Virus record (IMG/VR): IMGVR_UViG_3300042554_000903
Location: 1-36,457 of that record
DNA: 36,457 nt
Reading direction: 5' to 3' (one strand)
From: a virus
The notes beneath the pieces are model-generated. The model ran no database searches, was not told where the DNA came from, and saw only the letters and a program-made list of their open reading frames with translations. A program made the position numbers and the translations under genes. How positions within the stretch are numbered: the stretch's first letter is position 1; each line of letters starts with the position of its first letter. This document shows, piece by piece, positions 32,534-36,457 of the stretch.

Positions 32534-32574
32534 GAACCTGAAACTAGCGCGTCTACCAATTCCGCCACATCCGC
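32534..32574 (-). other. attP core: 41-bp copy of the 5' half of tRNA-Leu (CAG anticodon)
   Basis: On the minus strand the sequence begins GCGGATGTGGCGGAATTGGT and continues through the D-arm and the anticodon loop TTCAGGT. It matches the first ~41 nt of bacterial tRNA-Leu(CAG) apart from minor differences; E. coli begins GCGAAGGTGGCGGAATTGGT. After TTC the similarity stops and no 3' half follows, so it is not a tRNA gene. P-SSP7 likewise carries a ~42-bp tRNA-Leu match beside its integrase. The site lies 139 bp downstream of the integrase stop. Confidence 0.88.
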
Positions 32575-32713
32575 AAGTGGCACAAGGTCAACTGGCGCAG
32601 TCGATTTCAAGGAAAAATCGAGTCGTCAGACCCTGTAAATCTCGGTTTTGGACTCACCGAAACGGCGGCTCAAACCCGATGAAAAGAGCGTATCACAGCA
32701 CCGCTAGGAGCGG
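32575..32713. other. Non-coding attP arm region between integrase and the core
   Basis: No ORF of note. It contains an inverted repeat TCGATTT/AAATCGA around 7 nt (32601-32621) and ACCGCT-agg-AGCGGT (32700-32714), the latter directly after the integrase stop. These may be integrase arm sites or RNA hairpins; no U-tract follows, so they are not clear terminators. Confidence 0.4.
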
Positions 32714-33790
32714 TTAGATCCGAGCCATTGCAGCTAGTTGTGGCATCTGGGCCAGCAATTGTTGCAAAGCATTAACCTGGTTGAGGAGCTGGTCATAGGA
32801 CGGTTGAGCCGGCTCAGGAGCAGGTTGGGTTGCCCGATTGAGCTGATGGTTCAGCGCATCCTGTGCCTGGTTGCGAGCCACGTCCGAGATCTTGCAATAG
32901 CGGAGTGTGGTCTCAATCCGTTTGTGGCCCATCAAGTCTTTGATGGTCAACGGCGGCACACCAGATTCATTGAGAAACGTGGCGTAGCTATGACGCAGTG
33001 AGTGGATCACATGTTTTTCATCAATCCCCACATATTTGCGGATCTTGTTGAATGAGCGTCGTAACGAATCAGCACTGCCGAAGTCATCTGCAAAGATGTG
33101 CTTCTTTGGTGGCTGATCACGTGTCCTTTCAATCATGAACGGAAGGATCCGATCCTGAATAGGAATCACACGCCAGTTCTTGGCCTTGGTGATGAAACCG
33201 TCACGCCCACCTACGTGGATACGCAGGTTAGGGATGTCAACGTCCATCACTCTGAGCTTTTGAAGCTCACCCAGGCGCATGCCAGTCAATCCCAGCGTTA
33301 GGAAGATCTCCCCAATCGCCGGGTAACCAAAGACATTGCATGCAGCCTCATACAACTGCTCCATCTGTGACATCGTGAACCACGTCAGACGTGACTCCGA
33401 ACCAGTGAACATCTCCAACGCTTCAAACGGAACCTCGTCAATAAAACGATGCCGTTTGCAGTGATTGACGATAGTTCTAATGGTGTCGATGACCTTGTTA
33501 GCAGTCTCTTTTGATGTCCAGTTACGTTCATCTTCAAGCTCAAAGATTAGCTGAGTAACGCCAGCCTGATCAAGCCTAGAGATAGGGTAACTAGCGCCTC
33601 GCAACTCAAGTACATGATTGACTTGAATGGTGCGAAACATCGAAGGCTTTGCAATGTCACGCGGCCTTTGATCTTTAGGTAACTGTTGAATACGTTTCCA
33701 CTCATCAACAGCCTTGCGTTCACGTACCCATGATTCACGAGTCTTGAACGTGTACTCTGCACATTCACCAAATGTGCGACTAGGTGCCAT
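32714..33790 (-). CDS. int: Tyrosine recombinase / integrase
   Basis: 358 residues from the start at 33790, chosen because AGAGGA lies seven nt upstream and it overlaps the MarR-like gene by only 11 bp; the open frame extends 13 codons further. Catalytic residues: R172 (LTGMRLGELQKL), H263 and R266 (HSLRHSYATFL), H289 (MGHKRIETTLRY) and nucleophile Y298. The N-terminal ~150 residues hold a SAM-like core-binding domain, and the C-terminal ~40 residues are Pro/Gln-rich with a short helix. It should recombine the nearby tRNA-Leu-derived attP with the host tRNA-Leu gene. Stable lysogeny of such phages is rarely seen, so its use in nature is uncertain. Confidence 0.95.
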   Translation of the reverse strand: MAPSRTFGECAEYTFKTRESWVRERKAVDEWKRIQQLPKDQRPRDIAKPSMFRTIQVNHVLELRGASYPISRLDQAGVTQLIFELEDERNWTSKETANKVIDTIRTIVNHCKRHRFIDEVPFEALEMFTGSESRLTWFTMSQMEQLYEAACNVFGYPAIGEIFLTLGLTGMRLGELQKLRVMDVDIPNLRIHVGGRDGFITKAKNWRVIPIQDRILPFMIERTRDQPPKKHIFADDFGSADSLRRSFNKIRKYVGIDEKHVIHSLRHSYATFLNESGVPPLTIKDLMGHKRIETTLRYCKISDVARNQAQDALNHQLNRATQPAPEPAQPSYDQLLNQVNALQQLLAQMPQLAAMARI

Positions 33791-34130
33791 AGAGAATCCT
33801 CTTGATTGTGAGAGCAAAGCGTTCACCACGGGGTGTCAGAGACAAGATGTGGCGAGCAGCCATCAAAGGGTCTGGTTCCTTTTTGATTAAGTTAGGGCCG
33901 GGTTTTCCGAACCTATCCCAATCCGAAAGCGTGTCCGTATTACGACTTGCACTAGCAGAACTCATCTTAAGATCTTTCTCAAGATCAGTCTGTAGCACAC
34001 GTTCATGGATTGCGATGTATAGAAATGCTGCGATAGCTTGAGCCGGTAGACTCTTTTTAAGGGCCCTAAACTCAGCTATCACCTCTAAAAGAGGTAACAA
34101 GTCTTCATCAACAACCTGCTTGAGGACCAC
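33780..34130 (-). CDS. MarR-like winged-helix transcriptional regulator
   Basis: 116 residues starting at GTG. SLPAQAIAAFLYIAIHERVL, TDLEKDLKMSSASASRNTDT and LSLTPRGERFALTIKRIL follow the MarR-type order: helix, recognition helix-turn-helix with Ser/Ala-rich turn, wing and C-terminal helix. It directly precedes and overlaps int, so it probably controls int or the early region. Operator-like repeats lie 48-97 bp upstream. The start is not certain because no Shine-Dalgarno is present; an in-frame stop lies a short way upstream. Confidence 0.8.
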   Translation of the reverse strand: MVLKQVVDEDLLPLLEVIAEFRALKKSLPAQAIAAFLYIAIHERVLQTDLEKDLKMSSASASRNTDTLSDWDRFGKPGPNLIKKEPDPLMAARHILSLTPRGERFALTIKRILYGT

Positions 34131-34177
34131 TTTCGTCGGGATCAGACCACTCCCAAACTAGCTCAAAACACCCCATT

Positions 34178-34227
34178 GCTGCACTAATGGAGGATTTTGT
34201 GCAGCTTAAATTCAGCTTTCGTGCAGC
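34178..34227. promoter_or_regulatory. Phased operator-like 7-mers upstream of the MarR-like gene
   Basis: GCTGCAC at 34178-34184, its inverse GTGCAGC at 34199-34205, and another GTGCAGC at 34221-34227 are spaced 21 and 22 bp, about two helical turns. The first two form an inverted repeat with a 14-bp centre, suitable for a dimeric regulator. The binding protein is inferred. Confidence 0.4.
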
Positions 34228-34280
34228 GAAGTGCTTCTGCCAGCCGCAGTAAAATCCGATGTAGGAAAAATAAACGAGGG

Positions 34281-34448
34281 TCAAGCTTCCAAGGCGACTT
34301 GTAGAGGGTTAATACAATAATACTGGCGTACCAACTGGTCAAGTGGTGTTTCGTCATACCGGGCGCAATATGCAGAATAGGCATAAAGCGACGGATGCAC
34401 CGTGAGATCATTAAGATCCTCCGGTTCGCATTGGTCAATGGTCAACAT
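34281..34448 (-). CDS. Small acidic protein, 55 aa
   Basis: It reads MLTIDQCEPEDLNDLTVHPS onward and ends NPLQVALEA. Its ATG overlaps the stop of the 98-residue gene (TGATG). The composition is protein-like, unlike the Arg/Leu-rich ORF in another frame of the same stretch, which I reject. Function unknown. About 150 bp of non-coding DNA with the operator-like repeats follows. Confidence 0.65.
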   Translation of the reverse strand: MLTIDQCEPEDLNDLTVHPSLYAYSAYCARYDETPLDQLVRQYYCINPLQVALEA

Positions 34449-34744
34449 CATTCGGGAAGGTAGTTAATCGTTCCGATAATGGAGTTGGTCAAGATTGTGA
34501 CCTCATCATCAGACAAAGCATGATCTCGTATGCGGTTGTGAGCCTTTGACTCCAGCTTGTATGCATACTCTTTCAGTTTGTTCTGCTTGCGGTCATAGAC
34601 ACGAACAACAGCACAGTAAGGATCAGGAAGATGCCATTGCATGACTTCCTCCATCACTTCCTCAACTGTTGCTGTTTCGATGTCGTTGTCGCTTAGGTTG
34701 TGCACCTCCTCCCATTCGTTGGGAAATGGATCTTTCTTGGCCAT
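34448..34744 (-). CDS. Early hypothetical protein, 98 aa
   Basis: It reads MAKKDPFPNEWEEVHNLSDN onward and ends TNSIIGTINYLPE. Residues 15-40 are acidic (TATVEEVMEEVMQWHLP), the middle is YCAVVRVYDRKQNKLKEYAY, and the rest is helical. The alternation suggests an alpha/beta fold. It precedes the 55-residue ORF with start-stop overlap. Position in the early region suggests a host-takeover role, which is inference. Confidence 0.78.
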   Translation of the reverse strand: MAKKDPFPNEWEEVHNLSDNDIETATVEEVMEEVMQWHLPDPYCAVVRVYDRKQNKLKEYAYKLESKAHNRIRDHALSDDEVTILTNSIIGTINYLPE

Positions 34745-34868
34745 ATGATGGGAGCTTAAAGCATCGTTCTAGTTCCTGGATTGATTCCAGATCACCTTCG
34801 CAGTCAACAAGGCATGCATTGAGCATGCAGAATTGACGGCTTAGGCGTTGTTGTAGCGGTTCAGGCAA
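34662..34868 (-). CDS. Possible small early protein with TTG start, 68 aa
   Basis: It reads (TTG)PEPLQQRLSRQFCMLNACL onward, with AAGGA nine nt upstream of TTG. The first ~40 residues look protein-like (LVDCEGDLESIQELERCFKL). The last ~27 overlap the 98-residue gene and are low-complexity, which weakens the call. Confidence 0.33.
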   Translation of the reverse strand: MPEPLQQRLSRQFCMLNACLVDCEGDLESIQELERCFKLPSYGQERSISQRMGGGAQPKRQRHRNSNS

Positions 34869-34910
34869 GGAGTTGAGTCCTTGTGTGTACGGCAGCCTTT
34901 TGCTGTCGTG

Positions 34911-34955
34911 GAAGAAAAATAAGAGGGGGCGTTACTTCACGCGCCACAACTCCCC
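34911..34955 (-). terminator. Probable intrinsic terminator after the RHH gene 3' region
   Basis: Minus strand: GGGG and GTT pair with AAC and CCCC across one mismatch, with a 14-nt loop, followed by TCTTATTTTTCTTC. The stem is imperfect but the U-rich tail is good. Confidence 0.5.
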
Positions 34956-35087
34956 TTGGGCGAGGATCCACTCTCAACAGCGGTGGATCGGTGCTTCTTA
35001 TGTAGCCGTGGTGAGGGCTGCTCCGGCATTCGCTCGGGATCGCTCCCGATGCATCAATAATGCCGCAGCCCTCCACTTCTGCAACGC
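34911..35087 (-). ncRNA. Candidate structured non-coding RNA or 3' UTR downstream of the RHH regulator
   Basis: The stretch has no good ORF but folds strongly. Hairpin 1: GTGG, AGGGCTG and CGGCATT (35008-35030, with 2- and 3-nt bulges on one side) pair with AATGCCG, CAGCCCT and CCAC (35059-35076), 18 bp in all. It encloses TCGGGA-tcgc-TCCCGA (35034-35049). Hairpin 2: GATCCAC/GTGGATC (34965-34971 with 34983-34989). Then the terminator at 34911-34955. On the minus strand this begins 11 nt after the RHH stop codon, so it may be a long 3' UTR or a separate RNA. The symmetry also allows a DNA cruciform role. Confidence 0.35.
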
Positions 35088-35261
35088 TTACCGGCCAGTC
35101 CTTGGATCGTCACACAGGGCACGCTCCACTAGGTACGCCACAAGGTTGGACATGCTGCGTCCCTCCTTCTGTGACCGCTCCTCCACACGCTGAAAAACCA
35201 CCCCGCTCAACACCACTGTGAGCCGTTGGGTGGTAGTGCGCTTGTACTTGCGTGCGTTCAT
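35088..35261 (-). CDS. Ribbon-helix-helix (CopG/Arc-type) regulator, 57 aa
   Basis: It reads MNARKYKRTTTQRLTVVLSG, then VVFQRVEERSQKEGRSMSNL and VAYLVERAL. This fits RHH: a basic beta strand (RLTVVLS), helix 1 (VVFQRVEERSQKEG), the turn (RSMSN) and helix 2 (LVAYLVERAL). These proteins dimerise and bind short palindromes. The ATG at 35261 is chosen over an in-frame start at 35339, which would begin beside the terminator. A GTACA-tg-TGTAC palindrome lies 48-59 bp upstream, so autoregulation is plausible. AAGGA is 18 nt before the ATG, a rather long spacing. Confidence 0.8.
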   Translation of the reverse strand: MNARKYKRTTTQRLTVVLSGVVFQRVEERSQKEGRSMSNLVAYLVERALCDDPRTGR

Positions 35262-35308
35262 GAGAACTTGGGTGCGTCCTTGTGATGTCGTAACGTTTTT
35301 CCCGCCCG

Positions 35309-35330
35309 GTACATGTGTACTGGCTGTCAA
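35309..35330 (-). promoter_or_regulatory. TTGACA with overlapping palindrome upstream of the RHH gene
   Basis: Minus strand TTGACA (35330-35325) is a perfect sigma-70 -35 box. Four nt downstream is GTACA-CA-TGTAC (35320-35309), a 12-bp palindrome, where a repressor would block RNA polymerase. No good -10 box is found at 16-19 nt, so the promoter is unproven. Confidence 0.4.
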
Positions 35331-35337
35331 TGGGCAC

Positions 35338-35371
35338 AAGAAAAGGCCCCAGGGGAAGAACCCCCAGGGCC
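35338..35371 (-). terminator. Terminator after the GP88/DUF7227-like gene
   Basis: Minus strand: GGCCC and GGGG arms pair with CCCC and GGGCC (5 bp, a 2-bp mismatch, then 4 bp) around a 5-nt loop, followed by TTTTCTT. It lies 66 nt downstream of the stop at 35438 and just before the RHH control site. Confidence 0.65.
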
Positions 35372-35437
35372 ATGTGCCTTGGCTGCATCCGCGCTGGCCG
35401 GAGTGCTGCCGTATTCAGTTCTTCAGAGATCCTAGCA

Positions 35438-36127
35438 TCATGCGATGGTAGCCTCTACTTTCTTTGCTTGTGTGCCGTGCGCTTTGAATGCAACAACGCA
35501 GGATCTATCGGCTATTGAGCATAGCTTACACTCTGCACAGTTTTTATCGCTCCATTGTGCGGGGCAGACAAGGAACTTAACGCCGGCATGTTCCCACGTC
35601 TTGCGTGATTCGTTCTTGGGAACAATGCACACGCTAGGGATTCCTTGTTTGTGCAATTCAGCAGCGTGAGACTGGCTGTGTGCTGATGCATTAACAGTCA
35701 TTCCCATCTCTGGGGCTTGCTTAACAATCTCACGGTTCCCGTAGTGTGTGAGATCGTGGTGAGTGTAGGTCCAAGCTATTAGCTTACGCTCGGCGCATGC
35801 ATTAGCAATCAAACCGAAAGCGTAGATGTTGATAATACCTTGTGAACTAGGTAGATCACCAGCCTGATTATGTCGCATACAGCTACCCTCTGGCAGTGTT
35901 TTGATTGCTGACACAAACGACTCAATATCTGTACCCCTAGGTTTCTCTCTGTATGGGCCATCGGATACCGCATCCCAGTGTAGTTTGAGCGGCCCTGATT
36001 CTGCATAACAACCGCTACCCTTTAATGGGCATGTTGCAGGGCAGCTATCCCTAGACGTTGTTGATACTGCAATCGGGCCAGTCTTTACGTTGCTGGATTT
36101 CTTTGTCAGGTGATACCAGTGTGCCAT
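35438..36127 (-). CDS. Cys-rich GP88/DUF7227-like early protein
   Basis: 229 residues. N-terminal SRDSCPATCPLKGSGCYAES (about 26-45) and HNQAGDLPS (about 85-93) match a family found in many phages (GP88 or DUF7227 type; exact family from memory). A second Cys cluster is C-terminal (CPAQWSDKNCAECKLC, then C about seven later), so two metal or Fe-S sites are possible. The core ITYT/HHDLTHYGN and SAHSQSHAAEL segments are conserved-looking. The biochemical role is unknown. It is transcribed early, ahead of the RHH regulator, and ends in a terminator. Confidence 0.72.
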   Translation of the reverse strand: MAHWYHLTKKSSNVKTGPIAVSTTSRDSCPATCPLKGSGCYAESGPLKLHWDAVSDGPYREKPRGTDIESFVSAIKTLPEGSCMRHNQAGDLPSSQGIINIYAFGLIANACAERKLIAWTYTHHDLTHYGNREIVKQAPEMGMTVNASAHSQSHAAELHKQGIPSVCIVPKNESRKTWEHAGVKFLVCPAQWSDKNCAECKLCSIADRSCVVAFKAHGTQAKKVEATIA

Positions 36128-36154
36128 GGTTACTCTTTGCAGTAGTGGAGGAAG

Positions 36155-36298
36155 TTAGCTAAAAACAACACGCCAGAAGTAGAGATCCTCATCATCAGGT
36201 AGATCATCCTGAGCGCGTCTGTGTGTGCGGATCTCTCGCAGTTCCTGATAATCTTCTGTCCAGGGAGCTTCGTCAGGGAACAAATAAGGGTGGTTCAT
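36155..36298 (-). CDS. Small early protein, 47 aa
   Basis: It reads MNHPYLFPDEAPWTEDYQEL onward and ends DLYFWRVVFS. Its ATG overlaps the stop of the upstream gene (TAATG). Acidic, aromatic-rich. Small proteins of this look are common in cyanophage early regions; function unknown. Confidence 0.68.
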   Translation of the reverse strand: MNHPYLFPDEAPWTEDYQELREIRTHRRAQDDLPDDEDLYFWRVVFS

Positions 36299-36457
36299 TA
36301 GAAAGGGTTGCTCCAGGTGTTTACTTGCTTGTCAGTAACTAGTCCGTCACGATGTAGCGTATCAATGAAGTTAAGCCACGCCTGACGCTTCATTGTGCGA
36401 TCATGATCGTATGAACGTCCGACGCATTCTCTAAACTCGACTAGTGCTTGTGCTTTT
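36298..36457 (-). CDS. Small early protein, 5' end outside the window
   Basis: The visible 52 residues start KAQALVEFRECVGRSYDHDR and end LVTDKQVNTWSNPF. The reading frame is open to the window edge, so the gene begins beyond 36457. MKRQAWLNFIDTLHRDGLVT and the TWSNPF ending resemble small proteins of T4- and T7-like cyanophages (from memory). Function unknown. Confidence 0.65.
   Translation of the reverse strand, partial: KAQALVEFRECVGRSYDHDRTMKRQAWLNFIDTLHRDGLVTDKQVNTWSNPF

Noticed and set aside
32534-32574. Complete tRNA-Leu gene
   Set aside because: Only the 5' half is present; no variable arm, T-arm or 3' acceptor follows, so it is an attachment core.
34184-34438. 84-codon minus-strand ORF with Arg/Leu/Ile-rich translation
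   Set aside because: Another frame of the same stretch gives a 55-residue acidic protein with a TGATG overlap on its neighbour, which fits the local pattern much better.
34861-35076. 71-codon minus-strand ORF through the hairpin region
   Set aside because: The translation is Pro/Arg-rich with no clear start signal, and the stretch is better explained by the long inverted repeats.
9-36457. Photosynthesis or carbon-metabolism host genes (psbA, hli, talC)
   Set aside because: I looked for their motifs among the translated frames and saw none in this window; they could lie in the part of the genome not shown.

Overview
The window is most of the genome of a T7-like (Autographiviridae-type) cyanophage. 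Almost every gene lies on the minus strand, so transcription runs from high to low coordinates. A single-subunit phage RNA polymerase, primase-helicase, family A DNA polymerase, gp2.5-type SSB, endonuclease I and gp6-type exonuclease come first. Portal, scaffold, capsid, tail tubes, gp14/15/16 core proteins and fibres follow, in canonical T7 order. A cyanobacterial host, probably Synechococcus or a relative, is inferred from a 41-bp copy of the 5' half of a bacterial tRNA-Leu next to an integrase, the layout known from cyanopodovirus P-SSP7, and from several small proteins typical of cyanophages. I saw no psbA, hli or talC gene. Terminase and the genome ends are outside the window.

Layout, in the direction of transcription. 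(1) 36457-34130, early and control region: small early ORFs, a Cys-rich GP88/DUF7227-like protein, a ribbon-helix-helix regulator followed by about 180 nt of strongly foldable non-coding sequence, small acidic proteins, and a MarR-like winged-helix protein. (2) 33790-32407: tyrosine integrase, attP core, terminator, and a short palindrome-containing gap in front of the RNA polymerase. (3) 32406-20584, replication and nucleotide metabolism: RNAP, SSB, endonuclease I, primase-helicase, a DNA polymerase split into exonuclease and polymerase ORFs, an HNH endonuclease lodged at the polymerase 3' end, gp6-type exonuclease, DUF3310 protein, MazG-like pyrophosphohydrolase, and class I ribonucleotide reductase alpha and beta. 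(4) 20591-16283, assembly genes: an unknown Gly-rich protein, portal, scaffold, a heptapeptide-repeat protein, an RlpA-like barrel protein, and small late proteins. (5) 16282-15957: an intergenic late control region with a degenerate tRNA-like structure and several palindromes. (6) 15956-14529: capsid and two small proteins, ending at a strong UUCG terminator in the position of T7 T-phi. (7) 14468-9: tail tubes, core proteins and two fibre proteins, the last with an S74 self-cleaving chaperone.

Genes are tightly packed, with many ATGA or TAATG overlaps that suggest translational coupling. The most unusual points are the structured non-coding stretch after the RHH gene, the split polymerase with a neighbouring homing-type nuclease, the RNR beta subunit with Leu at the radical-tyrosine position, two peptidoglycan-degrading domains fused in the gp15-like core protein plus a separate RlpA-like protein, the attP core in the 5' half of tRNA-Leu, and palindromic operator-like sites at three regulatory gaps.
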